In this document: positions 1-12,623 of the stretch, in pieces | Position numbering within the stretch: position 1 is the first letter of the stretch | Layout of the letters: each line of letters begins with the position of its first letter | Source: Spisula solida | Lineage: Eukaryota > Mollusca > Bivalvia > Venerida > Mactridae | DNA length: 64,000 nucleotides | Reading direction: 5' to 3' | Assembly: GCA_947247005.1 (NCBI GenBank) | Contig: OX365959.1 | Coordinates: forward strand, 40,213,097 to 40,277,096 | Notes under the pieces: generated by a model | Seen by the model: only the letters and a program-made list of their open reading frames with translations | What the model was told of the DNA's origin: nothing | Database searches by the model: none | Program-made: the position numbers and the translations under genes

Positions 1-2573
1 TAATAGCTCATTGTATTGCATGTTCAATAGTTAAGTACTGAGTGTGGAGTTTAAGTATTTGTTGTAATTCCGGGTCCAGTAATATTATCCAGCTGGTCTT
101 AAAATTGAATTTGAACGAATTGCGACTGTTATGAATATGGAGGGGCAAATTAATGGTTTTCCTAATGTTTGATTTTATTTTATTATCTATGTGGTCCAAA
201 ACTGTAAAGGTGGTAGCCGGTTTGTGATGACGTATGTATGTAAATAATATTTCAAAGAAACATTGGGGTATTTTATAAGAATGTGTATGGATAAAACATA
301 TATTTTGTACTTCAAATCCACGCCGGGTGTCATAATCCTTGTATTGACCCTAAGGTCCGACAAAATGGTGATAAGTCCGGCATTATTTTGGAATTCGATC
401 TAAGAACAAATAAACTACAAGTGTCAGACTCGGTTACTATTGGTAGTATTGGTGTCAATTATTACATCTTATATTTACACTGGTAAGTGTCAGACTTATA
501 TTTGACGTTTACTTATATTTGTATGTTGATGTGTTAAATATTTACTATTTGTGTGGAGTTGTTGATCCTCTCCCTTTGAAGTCGTGCTGTGAATCCCAGG
601 CAATGTTAGGGTTATCAATTTAACCTAATTAGCAAGGGGATTTCGATCTTCTAGATAAAAGAGTAGGATTTGTGCGGGCGGCATAGAGGCGCTTGTCTGT
701 TGATATTCAATTTTATGTATATGGTCCATATTTTCGTTAAATATTAAATTTGATGAATTGAACGGAAATGGTGTACAAACGTACTACAAGTGTATATCCC
801 CTGCACAATGATCCGTGATTAATGGTTTCACACGTCGACCAGGTTGATTGATGAAATCTAGTGTCAAAATCTGCACCGTGGTCAGTGGTCAGTCAGTGCG
901 GACGGCCGTAACATCATTAGGTGAACATATTTCTACCCCACCCCTGGGGCTGATATGGTGGTTATCATGTTTGTTGGTGGTAGGGATTACTAGCCGGATC
1001 AACACCTGCATAAATCATGATAAAGTTGCTTACATTGCACTTTGCAAACAATCTAAGATCCGCCATTTTTGTCCGAGGTCTCCGACTGATGGTATCGGGT
1101 GTAATCTTTTTACGCATTATCAAACTTTTCACATCGTTATCGTCTCGGATCAGACCTTGGTATTGTATAGGGTAGGAGATTGGTCTACAAGATATACTGT
1201 CTGTGTGTGTACAAGCCGGGTCCATCATCATATTGTCTAGTTATATTTTTGATTGAATTTGCCGACAGTCCGCAGTACTATAGACTACAGTACTGAAAAA
1301 TTAGGAACATTTCACGATATTTTGTTATATTATTTTGATATTTTTTCACACTTTTTTAAAACTTGAGTATGCATTTTACATTATCATATCAAATTGGTGA
1401 ATATTGATACATGTAACCAATTGATTATTCAGTCTTTTTCGCCAGCGACCGAACTTCTGCTCATCCGACATTTTATTGGCGCAAACAGCATTGGTTTCCA
1501 TTGTTTTGTTATTGCAAAAATTTATTTATTGTTTGTTGGATTTCTAATCGCCTTTCGCGTCTTTCAATCATAAATATTCGTTCTTTAATTAGTGTGAAAT
1601 CGTTAAATGTTCGCCACGCAAAATTTCAAATTTACGATAGTATAATTCATGACCACAAGGTCATGAAACAGTCCTTGCAAAAACCAACAGTTTCTCAGAC
1701 CTGTGTCTGAACTCATGTCCAATTTGATAGAAAATTAGTTGTACCGGATTTCACACACAGAAATTCTTCTCATTTTCTGGATTTCGTATGCATGTACATG
1801 AACCCAGCGTGGGAAGAAAGAAAAGTTGTCCATTGGTTAACTTGGACCAGAAAATTAACTCACATCTATTTTCCACTCTCCAAAGTGGCGGTTAATCCAA
1901 CTTAAAATAGCCTGTACCGAACAGTTGCGTAAAAATTACACCAAGGGCAAAATGCATTAATACTGCACACATTTATTGATGGTTTAAGAAAATTTCAAGA
2001 AGTTACACAAATAAAAAATTGCTATAAGGGGCCAGTTAAATGTCTTATATCGATGCGGGAAGGTTTCGTTCAGGGTCGGTTGGTTAACTAGAAACAAACG
2101 TTTTTTAGGTCATACAGAAAAACTTACAAAATGGCATCGCATGTTTAGCATTCACATGCAATGGTAGCATTTCTTGTTGAAAACAAAAAATAATAAAAAA
2201 AACAAGTTTGGCATCATGTGGGTGATTAGGAGCGATTCCGCCATTTTAATTGAAACAAAAATATTTAATTAGAATAATTTGCCTAAAAAGCAAATTGTGA
2301 TTTAGTAATTCTGGAAACCTGACATTGCACACTCGATTAGTTCTATAATTAATTAACTTTTAGATTAATAGCTGGAATAAAAACCAACAACATCATTTTA
2401 ATCTATTTCGGATGGGTAAACTTCAGTATTTGGTTTCTGATTTTTGCCATTTTAAGAAAAATCAGTTGTTTGTGAAAAGCACCTTATGTTTTCATTGCAA
2501 TACTTATAAAAACATCCCTATGGTAATTAACCGATCAAAAGTAACAGGTTTCCTCCACAAGCAACTGCCAAAC
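1..2573. other. Unique AT-rich non-coding sequence
   Basis: I see no repeats or gene signals. At 848-1240 both strands have frames of about 90-130 codons in a locally more GC-rich patch, but no start, splice or domain evidence supports either. Confidence 0.4.
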
Positions 2574-2836
2574 AAAAGGACACATAACGTTTTCCTCTCT
2601 AACCAAAGGACATATTACATTTTTCTCTCAAACCAAATGACACAGGACGTTTTTCTCTCAAACCAAAGGACACAACACGTTTTCCCCTCAAACCAAAGGA
2701 CGCATAACGTTTTTCCTCTCATATCAAAGGACACATAACATTTTCCTCTCACACCATATGACACATAACGTTTTCCTCTCAAACAAAAAGACGCGTAACG
2801 TTTTCCTCTCACACCAAATGACACATAGCCTTGGAT
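2574..2836. repeat. 30-bp minisatellite, about 8.7 copies
   Basis: The imperfect unit is close to AAAGGACACATAACG followed by TTTTCCTCTCAAACC. Because 30 is a multiple of three, frames stay open on both strands through the array. These frames should not be read as genes. Confidence 0.9.
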
Positions 2837-3364
2837 ACATTGTATTTAGTCACAGATGAACATATACGTCGCTCGGCATGGCTTCAACACAATACCCCGT
2901 GCAAAAACATACCAAACGTACGTGCGCTCAACCAACTGAACTATAGAAAGAAATTGGATGCGGCGTCAAACCTTTCTTAAGCTCCAAGTGCATGTTTATA
3001 ATTTGCGAAAGATTAAATCATTAAAGATTTAATAGCAACGCCACTAAATAAATGTCCTTTCTGGCTGGTTCAGTCAAGCCGCTATGCAACAGAAGCGGTG
3101 TTGATTGAAATTGATAGAAACAAGCTTATTCACGGTTTTCATAAACAGTATGATCTAATACTAGTATTTAATTGTTTCACCATTTACCCTTCTCCGCTAA
3201 ACAACTACTCTCTCTCCCTCTCTTAATCCACGCATACTTCCAACGTCCACATACTGCTTTTTGCTTTGTCTCACTTTGTTTTTGTTGTCGTTTTATTTGC
3301 ATATGTACATTTGTACTTGCCGTTGCCATGTTTGCTATATATGTTTTGTAGTAATGTGTGTATA

Positions 3365-3424
3365 TCTGACAGGCCTTTGGCCTATAGATACTTTGAAAAT
3401 AAACTTACTTATTTACTTATATTA
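3365..3424 (+). mobile_element. Probable retroelement 3' end
   Basis: TCTGACAGGCCTTTGGCCTA, then GAAAATAAACTTAC and ACTTATTT repeats, resembles a retrotransposon tail. A related ATGCCTTTGGCC segment ending in AATAAATA occurs on the minus strand at about 14085-14160. Confidence 0.4.
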
Positions 3425-3518
3425 TTATTTTATCAGATCTTTGACATGGCAGTCAGTACGTTGCCTTTTTGGACCTAAACACTCATCCCAGTAAAATCTA
3501 AGTTTACGACTTGTCTAT

Positions 3519-3775
3519 AGCACGGATAATTTGACACGATACTCGACCTTCTATTAGCATAATGTAACAGCTGATATAGTGTCTATATTTGTAACCCCGG
3601 TTGTATGTTTTCATTAGCTGGAAGTATCACGAAGACGCTCGAGGTGTAATCATACACAAATCTGAAGGACCGATATTGCACGATTTGCTCGCTGAAATTT
3701 ATATATTCAACTCAAGAACCTTGTAATGTATTCATGCCTAAAGGTCAGAACCATGTCAATTTCTTCGTGCAATAC
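3519..3775 (+). repeat. Dispersed repeat, plus copy (pair with 10264-10520)
   Basis: It aligns in inverse orientation with 10264-10520 over about 250 bases. Shared stretches include AGTATCACGAAGACGCTCGA, CGGTTGTATGTTTTCAT and CTCAAGAACCTT. No end structure is visible, so the element class is unknown. Confidence 0.8.
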
Positions 3776-5259
3776 TTATTTGTTATTTACTGCCAATGAA
3801 CACAATATTATCAATAGCGAACGGAAACGCGATAGAATCAATTACATAAATTATAATAAGTGTAACCTACTAGTATTTATATACCCATTTTTCATTTTTC
3901 AGAAAATGTGTAATATTTATTTTTCGATCTGATCAAAGATAATGTATTTACTAATGCATATACTTATTTTTAACCGTTTCTGTAACTATACAAAAATGAA
4001 TAACGATAAATTGGACAGGGAAGACAGTACAGCACAGAAAACGGAAATAACACAGACCGCGTTCACACGGCGCAATGCTCAACATACAACTGAACGAATA
4101 AAGAAAACGAAACCGCTGAAAAGCCGTGTTCCAATTGTCTAAGAAACTGAAAATTCAACTTTCTTCTTTCAAAAATAGTTTTTTTGCTATTTAGTAATTT
4201 AAAGAGCAGATTGTTTAGACGAAGTAATTGTGTTTTAATTATTACATGTATACGAAATAATGAACTGATGTGCTAGTGTCTTATAATTCTTTTAAGCATG
4301 GCTATGACGTCACTGTTTCATTACTTGTATTATTTTATTGCACTGCACAAAGATGCGACATATGTGACTGTAATAAAGATTATATATAATTTTATATTAT
4401 AAATTTACATAATGCTGGGATTTTACTTTATTCCAATTTAAGAATTTCCAAGTAAGCCTCTTTATCATTACACAAAGTACAAATGTACACATATTTTCAT
4501 TTTATTTTGACAGCTTACAGCACGCACGCCCCCTTGCAACTTCCCGTTGGTGTATTTTTGTAGAATTCCTTAGAACAGCTAAACTTCTACCCAACGTTCA
4601 ACGATACCACATACCCGAATATCACATCGCATGTAAACTGAATTACCATTTCTTCATAAAAGATTCTCGAAGCATTTTTAATTGTCTTAGAGAGAATCGC
4701 TCAATCTTTGATTGTTCGCCTAATTGCCTCATTTAATGAAGTATTCATTTCATTAAAGGCATTTTATTCACACTTGAAAATAGCCAATATTGCAATTTAG
4801 AATCAATTAAAGTTCCACTAAGTAGAACGGTCTGGCACGTGAGCTCTTTAGTGTTTGAAGTTGGTCTGTGAAGTAAAATTTCTCTGGACAAAATGAAACA
4901 AAATCTTTAGCCTGGAACTAATACACGTTTATTGATTTCTGAGAAAGCTTGGATTGAATCTCTTAATTGTTCAAAGGCAACTTGCTTATGGCAAGTGGGT
5001 AAAATTTTCAATCAACATTTTTTTTCTTTTTTCTCGAAACTGGTATTAAACACGATCAGCAAACTTATGCCGTAGAAAATAAAAGCATGCAGCAGCATAT
5101 AGCAGCAATGTTTATTTAGGGCTTCATTAATATATGATAAATATACACTGGTACGTATAACCTGTACCCGTATATTAATTTTATTTTCAACAGCATAGTT
5201 TCATTACAAAGCTTATTGATCGAACAGCGGTACAGTACATGCCGTAAATATAAATAATA
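3776..5259. other. Unique AT-rich non-coding sequence
   Basis: It contains only short frames and poly-T/A runs; no transposon ends were found. Confidence 0.4.
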
Positions 5260-5860
5260 AATAACAGAAAAATAAAAGTTGGCAAATCTCGGATGAGGAA
5301 GGCAATTTCCAACTGAAACAGCAGGGTGCGAAAGTTGCAAAAAGACGAAGACCTAAATATACATGCGATCTTTGAATAAGAAAACACGAAAACGAAATTA
5401 TACAGAATACAAGAACAAAAACATGGAAACAAATCGGACAGGGAAGGCAACACCCAACACGTATAGTTAAGAACGAAGGGCATAAAAAATAACACACGAA
5501 AAGGAAAATAACATATTACAAGTACAAAAAGATAATTACTAATAGGACAGGGGAAGGCGGCACTCAACAGAAATAGTAAAGCACGAACGGCATCAAAAGA
5601 ACACTCGAAAAGGAAAATTACATATTACAAGTACAAAAATATAATTACTAATCGGACAGGGGAGTGCAGCACTCAACATAAACAACAGTACAAGAAAGGT
5701 ACAAAAAGAACTCACAAAAAAGAAAAAGAGACAAGAGTAGATTACAAGTACAAAACTAATGTAACAAATTGAACAGCGGAAGACAGAACTCAACAGAGGA
5801 GAACAAAAGGTACAGCACAAATCAAAGCCATGCAGTGAACGTCGCCATAGGTACAAGACT
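5260..5860 (-). repeat. Tandem array of SINE-tail units, about 109 bp, 4-5 copies
   Basis: On the minus strand each unit carries the SINE tail signature CTGCCTTCCCTGTCCGAT. On the plus strand the marker TCGGACAGGGAAGGC-like sequence recurs at about 5434, 5543, 5652 and 5769, with a fainter copy near 5300. Units also share ACAAGTACAAAAAGATAAT. It is a head-to-tail amplification of a SINE 3' part and not several independent insertions. Confidence 0.75.
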
Positions 5861-6272
5861 TAATTGTTTATGGTACCAATAAAATAAAACAATTCATTTA
5901 ACACAAGTATTCTTATTTTATCTCAGTCTTAAAAACTTAACCAACACTGGCATGCATGCATTTTTTCCAAATATATCAAAGACTAAACCATCGCCCATAG
6001 TGTATTGGATACAAAGAAAAAATAACCTCTTTAATACAATGACATTTTTATTATTTTATGCTTGTGTTATTACTTTGAGTAAGTAAGTGTCCTAAGTAGG
6101 CCCCTTGACTTGTTTTAAGTATATTAAGTAACTTGTATTATAAGCTTGTTAATAAAGTATAACTTATAAGTTATAACTTGCCATAAGCTACCGGTACTAG
6201 ACAAGAGGTAGACAAATCAATTGGCTGTCGATTGACTTTTAAAAACCATTGCTTGTTACATACAAGTGGCTA

Positions 6273-6381
6273 CTTAATTCAGGTGACCCATTTTTTGACA
6301 CGCTTCATTGTATATATCGTCTGCATATGTAAATGTCTAAACAAGGTAACGAAACATGGCTCATTGGTCACCTGAATTAAG
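6273..6381. mobile_element. Tc1/mariner-type MITE with TA duplication
   Basis: Perfect 16-bp ends CTTAATTCAGGTGACC (6273) and their inverse ending at 6381 are flanked by TA on both sides. The match runs to 19 bp with one mismatch. At 109 bp it has no coding capacity. The TA target and TIRs point to the Tc1/mariner/pogo group. Confidence 0.8.
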
Positions 6382-6384
6382 TAT

Positions 6385-8514
6385 GAATGTATTTTTATCA
6401 TAAAAATGCATGATTATTAATTTATGATTATGTAATATAATAACGTTACGATTATTAATGTCCCTATCACATGATCAGAGTCGAAATGATCCGGAATACC
6501 GTATGAGTAGCAATTCGAGGTACGATCTTGCATGTTCGAAATGTGTTCTGTTTGCATTCCGAGTGCATTTCGTATGAACTTGTTAAATGCTGAAAACCTT
6601 TTTGTGTTCATATTATAATACACCAGACTGTCGCAAATGTAATAATCGTTTAATTCTGGTAGCATTTTTCGATGTCAGTCTTGCAATTGGACCCGGCTAA
6701 AAGTTAAAATGCTCTCGGGTCACACTTCCGACACACTGAGGACACCATACGTTCAGTGTTTCCCAGGGTTGACACGAGCACTTCACGCTATGTAGACATT
6801 TTTATCAACATAATGTCTTTTTTCATCACATTTATTTGATTTTTCATATCGGGTCAGATCGGCTACATGTCGGAATGTAACGAACGGTTACTAAATTCTT
6901 TTCACTTAGTCAAGTAGAAGCCAAACTTGATGACTTCGATTTGCAGTCGGCTAATTATGAACAGGTTGTCGGTCTTAATTGAAGCTCTTGTCGTACAGAA
7001 GGTCAGATTGTATCTGTTAGTTTCTCTTTATGTACGTAAGACGTATCTCTGATCCAATCACGTCGGCCAATTATTTACTCCGCGGTACACGAGCGCTAAT
7101 GTGACATACGATGATCATTATCGCGAAATTCGATTACATTTGTTACAATGAAAATCTATTCGGTGCGCTTTTTTTGCGTATAATATCTCTTTGATTATTT
7201 GTACGATATTTAAATCAGTTTTGAATTAATCGCGCACTTTACCATGCCGCAGACTTTGATAAGACTGAGCAATTTGTATACAATTTTTTTTTAAATATCT
7301 ATGTCAATACTAGACTGAACGGGAAAATTATTCAACCCATTCAGATAGCGACGTTTTTTTATGTTAAAACGTGTTGGTTAGAGGACACAGTTTCCTCTCC
7401 TCAAAAGTATCCGCAGTTAAAATAACATTTAAATGTATATGAATAATTAAACAACATTCTGTTGATACTTTACATTTTGTATATTGAAAATATTTGTATA
7501 ACTGAAAAGCCGAGGAGCAAATTCTTTTAGAGCGTCTTATAAAATTCATAGCACTTTTTGTGACGGAAACCCTTTGAAGTTGCAAAAATGATGCAGCACA
7601 AATACACGCTATTACCCCTTTAAGACTTTTTTCTTTATTCTTTATTTTATTTATGGCTTCTAGCGTTATGGGGCTACACAACACATCATAAATTAATTTC
7701 CGTCAATCACGTTTGTGATCGTAACTTGTCATTTACGCAAGGTTTAAATTCATTAAAACATAATACAAGTTTTTTAACTGTGTCAAACGATGTGTAAAAA
7801 TGCTTCACACAATTTAGCATCAAAGTAAAAATTATGCTATTAATGAATATATCCCTGGTTAAACCATTAAATATCTTTTGTGGCTTTAGAAACATAAAAT
7901 GATTAAAGTGACGAAAATACCGCAATGTATGTCTTTTAATAGTGTAATTCTTAAATTGATAATATCAAGGGTTAAGTTAATTTAAATATATAAAAGTTAA
8001 GTTGACCCCTGGTGCAATGTCAATTTCGCCTGATTGAATCTGCATTATGCTCAAAATATAAATGTCTGCATACTTTTGGTAATAAAACTTATACTTAATA
8101 GCATGCAAAAGAAACGTAGCATTTACAAATTATGTTACGTTTAATGAGGAACGTTTAACGTTACAACTATTTAAACGTTTTGTTAATATAGCTTTAAGTC
8201 TCATCAACAGTATTTCAGTCCTATGGAGACTACCCATTCACGTTATCCTTATACCGAGCTAGCCAGCAGTAACCTGGAACTAGCCTCATTTATAAGGGCT
8301 ATATACCATTCTCGGACCTGAGGTTTGAAAGTGACTTTCGTGACGGCCTCATGCTGGGGCCTCTACGAAACAACTGTAAATTCCTTAAAAACAAGACACT
8401 AACACAATATATTTTGCAGTTTGCTTCATTGTGAGTGATCTATTAAAATCGAACCGTTTTTGTCCAAATAGCCGGGTTTTCTGGAAACTGGCTCAAATGT
8501 AAATTTATTATGTT
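6385..8514. other. Unique non-coding sequence
   Basis: Apart from the minus-strand retroelement tail at 7622-7690 I see nothing. A perfect palindrome ATAACTTATAAGTTAT lies just before this stretch at 6159-6174. Confidence 0.35.
7622..7690 (-). mobile_element. Probable retroelement 3' end, minus strand
   Basis: Minus-strand GTAGCCCCATAACGCTAGAA is followed by ATAAATAAAATAAAGAATAAAG, an A-rich tail resembling a non-LTR or SINE end. It lies at the start of a spurious 106-codon minus frame. Confidence 0.35.
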
Positions 8515-8592
8515 GAGGGCCTTACGGCAGATTGACAATTATGTTAAGTATGTTCCCTCTATAAATAAAGTCTTTATTATTATTATTATTAT
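8515..8592 (+). mobile_element. Non-LTR retrotransposon 3' end
   Basis: The stretch ends in ATAAATAAAGTC followed by a TTA microsatellite tail, a typical 3' terminus of CR1-like or related elements. A relative on the minus strand is at about 50574-50610. The 5' limit is uncertain. Confidence 0.5.
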
Positions 8593-8869
8593 GTCTCAGA
8601 AAAAATGAGATCATACTGACCTCGACCTTCACAATGGTTCCAATATCCGTACATTTTTCGGAAAACATAATAATATAAACAAAGTAGCCCCGTAATATGG
8701 TTCTTATTAACATTGTTTCTTGGTATCATATTTTGATAGAAATCGTAAAATAACACATGTGTCCTTTGATAACAAAAATCTACGATAACATCAGACGGGA
8801 ATTCCGTTTCGTGGGGTATTATTTTTTCGTTGATGTGCATCCATGCAATGGTTTTATATCTCAGAGAAT

Positions 8870-9235
8870 AGACCTCTAAAATATATATGCAATGGGTTTC
8901 AAATTCAATGCTTAATCCGCAAATTTAAGTTCCCGCGAAATTTACCTTTTTACCAAAATCATGAAATTTGTGTTCACGAAAATGAAATGATTTTAAGATA
9001 TGTCGCATAGAGTTTCAAATTTAATGCTTATTCCATGAATTCATGTCCCCGCAAAATAGATTTTTACCAAAATCATGAAATTTGTGTTCACGAAAATGGA
9101 ATGATTTTAAAATATGTCAATGTCGAGTTTCCGAGCTTTAATGCTTATGCCACGTGTTTAAGCCCCACAATTCATTTTTATCAAAATCATCAAATTCACA
9201 TTCACAAAAATGAAATGATTTATAGTACAATGTAT
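8870..9235. repeat. 114-bp tandem repeat, 3 copies
   Basis: TTTTACCAAAATCATGAAAT followed by TTGTGTTCACGAAAATG recurs at about 8947, 9062 and 9176. Relatives of this TCCACGAAATTT / CACGAAAA motif are dispersed at 17325-17430, 25930-25985 and 37790-37850. The set behaves like the core of an interspersed mobile repeat. A spurious plus frame crosses it. Confidence 0.8.
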
Positions 9236-9320
9236 ATTGTACATATGATAAAACATGTACACATGTATTTTGTATATTAGTCATGCACGTGTAGATATGT
9301 AGCCTACATGACTTTGTAAC

Positions 9321-9429
9321 CCATTTATCACGTGTATTTTGTATTATATATTTATGTATATATATCAGTGTTTGTAGACAATGTACTTGTTACAAGTCTT
9401 AATAAATGTATGTTCTGTTCTGTTCTGTT
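9321..9429 (+). mobile_element. 5'-truncated non-LTR retrotransposon end with target duplication
   Basis: A 109-base insertion ends in AATAAATG followed by a TGTTC/TTCTG microsatellite tail. It is bounded by an exact 14-bp direct repeat CATGACTTTGTAAC (9307-9320 and 9430-9443). Target-primed retrotransposition predicts this structure. The family is not identifiable from so short a piece. Confidence 0.75.
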
Positions 9430-10139
9430 CATGACTTTGTAACAATCTGGTCCAGATTACGGCGATGCATATAACGATAGAGCTCTGGTATGCTAGAAAT
9501 GCACCTGCCGTCGTAACTAATTAAGATAATGCAACTAATTAAGAACATATTCATTATAGCGCATAACCACGTAAACGATTCTCAATATCCCCTCATTAAT
9601 ATGCAAATTAGTCACTATTAGTCAAATAGTTTTCATGCGAGGCATTTTCATGCGTTTGAGTGACGGGAATAATCCGCGTCATCAAAGGCGCTTGAACGAT
9701 TTTATCAGGAATAAAACAATAAAAATGAACTTCGCTAATTGGTACTCACACGTAAAATGTTTGAAAAACTTTTTAATCAGAAAGTTACAGTTTATAAATA
9801 GCAGCCTCTGGGACGCTGTACTGGCTTTTAATGCATGATTTCACTTATCTCGTTTTTAAAACGAGATCATTAACGAGATCAGCGAGATCTAAACGTCTGC
9901 AACGTGACGTAAAATAGCATAAATTGTAAACACAAGTGGCCGGTAGAGGGCGTTTTCGTCAAAGATTCCGAATGATTTTACGATTCAAATTTCTAGCTCG
10001 TGAATCTCGTGAGATTATAAATTAACGAGAATATAATATGATAAGCCGGTGTAATAGAATTCATAAGTGTCAGCATATTTTAATTTTATTCACGCTAAAG
10101 TTGTTCAACTATAAAATAACGTCATTAAAAATGTCCGTG

Positions 10140-10262
10140 TGCGACATAGATATTAGCTGGGTTAGGACGCTTGTGGTCGGTGTTTTTGTGCGTTCCTTAT
10201 GTGCCTTTCGAGTTCTGTTGAATGCTGCCTTCCCTGTCCAATTGTTAATTATCTTTTTCTTA
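10140..10262 (+). mobile_element. SINE tail copy
   Basis: It carries AATGCTGCCTTCCCTGTCC and TTAATTATCTTTTTCTT. It abuts the inverted dispersed repeat at 10264-10520. Confidence 0.6.
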
Positions 10263-10263
10263 A

Positions 10264-10520
10264 AGCTGAAGTATAGTACGGATATATTGACCTGATCATA
10301 TGCATGAACATATTTAAAGGTTCTTGTGTTGAATATATCAATTTCCGCTAGCAAATCATGCAATATCGTGCCTTTAGATTTGTGTTTGTTTTACACATCG
10401 AGCGTCTTCGTGATACTCCCCGCTTATGAAAACATACAACCGGGATTAAATATAGACAAGATATAAGCTGTTCAATTATGCTAATAGAAAGTTGTGAATC
10501 ACGTAAATTCCGTACTAAAC
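10264..10520 (-). repeat. Dispersed repeat, minus copy (pair with 3519-3775)
   Basis: Its reverse complement matches 3519-3775, including TCGAGCGTCTTCGTGATACT read in this orientation. A SINE tail adjoins its left end. Confidence 0.8.
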
Positions 10521-12368
10521 AAAAAGCCAAACGAAGTAGGCCAATATTTTTCACCTCAAGCCTTATTTAGCCTTATTACGAGGTATTTCACTGTTCTAGT
10601 TTTGAATACCATACCGTTACGTTATTAGAATTCGAAGTCCATATGTTCATTTAAATTCTCCCCAGGCACTTTTGCTTGTTAATTAACACCGGCCTCTTTA
10701 TTTGTGATGTATTAGTCCTATAACCTATCATAATTTAACGTATATCGTGTTTTCCAATCTTATAATGATTTTATACGTTGTGCACTTTGTTATGCCGTCC
10801 ATTTATTTAATCACGTAAGACAACATTGAAGATATGGTGAGTTTAAATAATATAATTATACCGAAATACAATGTCTATATCCGTAAAATGTGTTGTCCGA
10901 AATGCTAAAATAAACGAGAAACTTATATATCTGAACGAAGAAGAAATACCTGTTCTGTTGGAAACCCTTAAATCTTGCGCCAGACGACAATGACCGACTG
11001 GATGTTGACCTTTCATAAAAAATACATAGCCGGACATATTTTTACGCAAAAATCTGATTTTTTTCGCGTCTTCGCGTGCCAAACTGCCAAACTAACCCAC
11101 GGGGGTATGGCGAGCGTTGTTATGCAATTAATCGTGCGGATTACTCCACCTTCACATCTCACCACAAGATTAAAGGAAACCATATTATTTCTGGCGTTAC
11201 TAGTCACTAAATTATTTTGCTTTTAGCTAAGTTACGTGAAAACACAGTTGCTGCAATGCATGGGCAATAAATTATGTAGGAGGGCAAATTAAATTAAAAC
11301 GAGAAAATTGAAATTAGTTTCCGCAACTCTCAATGATTTTGTTGGGGTGCAGACTTGTCTGCAAAAAAGTCGGTTATTCTAAGTTTTCTCTCTTCATGCA
11401 AAACAGACAAAGTATTCTACAATGCCATAATAAAATTTAAAAAAATCAATAAAAAATTGTAAATCGCGCATGCGCATTGGGAACTCGTCGTAATGAAAGC
11501 ACGTACATATGTATATCAATTACAAAAAACCTGCGTTTGGCGGGCAATAAACTCGTTTCCTTGTAAAAATTAATAAACCCCTTTACTTTCAAGTTTAATT
11601 AATTTAGATCATAGCTGCAGGTAATGTTATAAGTCATGAAAGGGATTACTAACTTTTATTGTTTTCAGAGTATCGATTTTCCTTATAATTATTCATGCAG
11701 ATATTTTAATGTCTTAATATTTTACTAAATGTAACAATTTATTGATTATTGAAGTTTATCTATATAACATTGCTACAGTCTCTATCAATACAGTCAAACT
11801 CACTAGCAGAACGGATACAGTATGTATAATTAATTACATTATTTATTAATTAGTAAAATATTAGTCATTTAAACAGTGGCACCATTTAGAGTAATTCTCT
11901 TAAACTGCTTATTTACCTCTAAAACGAAAACTCACGGGAATTTAGCAAAAACAACATTAACGCTGTGAATTAATTTTTAAACCTTCCGTATCGATTATTT
12001 GTCGATAACTCATGAATATGTATGTAAAACATAAACTCTCCTAGATCGGTTAAACTTGCGTAAAAAACAAAATTGAAAAGAGATCCGCCCACAAGAATTA
12101 CATCAGAATTAAACAGTATAAGTTACTGTTTTAATCAAAGTACAGAACATTAACTAAAGATGCTCAGTGAAAATATGCGATATTTAGTATTTAAGCTACC
12201 GAAGCGCGCTACCTCAAACACACCCCTTCGATAGATAATGGAGTGATCCACTCTCTAGTGTCAAACGATGAAACTACGATACATTCAACTCGCGAGTGTA
12301 TGAGACGGAAGATGCGCTGTGCCGTTACAATGCTAAACTGATTTACAGTCGTATAAGATAGACGACTA
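10521..12368. other. Unique sequence upstream of the promoter
   Basis: It holds an NRF1-like GCGCATGCGCA at about 11465 and AT-rich runs. No repeats or convincing frames are present. Some of it may be promoter-proximal regulatory DNA. Confidence 0.3.
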
Positions 12369-12432
12369 CCAATCGTGATTCGATACAGTTTTTTGTGAAT
12401 ATTTTTTTCTTCTTATTATTTATATAAAAAGG
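12369..12432 (+). promoter_or_regulatory. Core promoter: CCAAT box and TATA box
   Basis: A CCAAT pentamer lies at 12369-12373, and a strong TATA box (TATATAAAAAGG) lies at 12421-12432, about 50 bases downstream. This is the usual -80/-30 spacing for a polymerase II promoter. Transcription would start at about 12445-12465, where an initiator-like TTTCACAG occurs. The promoter precedes the signal-peptide exon at 13178. Both motifs are read directly from the sequence; that they drive this gene is inferred. Confidence 0.5.
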
Positions 12433-12449
12433 TGGATTTAGACAATTTT

Positions 12450-12623
12450 TTGGAAAATACTTTCACAGCACTGTGTTTGGGTGATTTACGTTAAGGATAT
12501 GCTATAGAATACATTGTATGTTTATTGTTTTGTATATATTTTTCAGTTGCTATGCTTACGTAAAAGTGATAAAGAGTGCCACAGTAAATGACCATTGTTG
12601 TATGGTGAACGAGTTAGGTGACT
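12450..12623 (+). other. Probable non-coding first exon (5' UTR)
   Basis: This segment lies between the inferred start site and a GTGAGT donor at 12624-12629. A matching acceptor (tattctcag) ends at 13173, only four bases before the start codon at 13178, so a 5' UTR intron of about 550 bp is plausible. Short upstream ATGs occur here, one at about 12602. The alternative is an unspliced 5' UTR of about 730 bases. The exon ends are inferred from splice-site consensus only. Confidence 0.3.

Noticed and set aside
848..1240. 130-codon plus frame with an 88-codon minus frame opposite
   Set aside because: A locally GC-richer patch lowers stop density; there is no supporting signal on either strand.
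2412..2824. Overlapping plus and minus frames of 69-108 codons
   Set aside because: They run through a 30-bp minisatellite whose period is a multiple of three; the repetitive peptides are an artefact.
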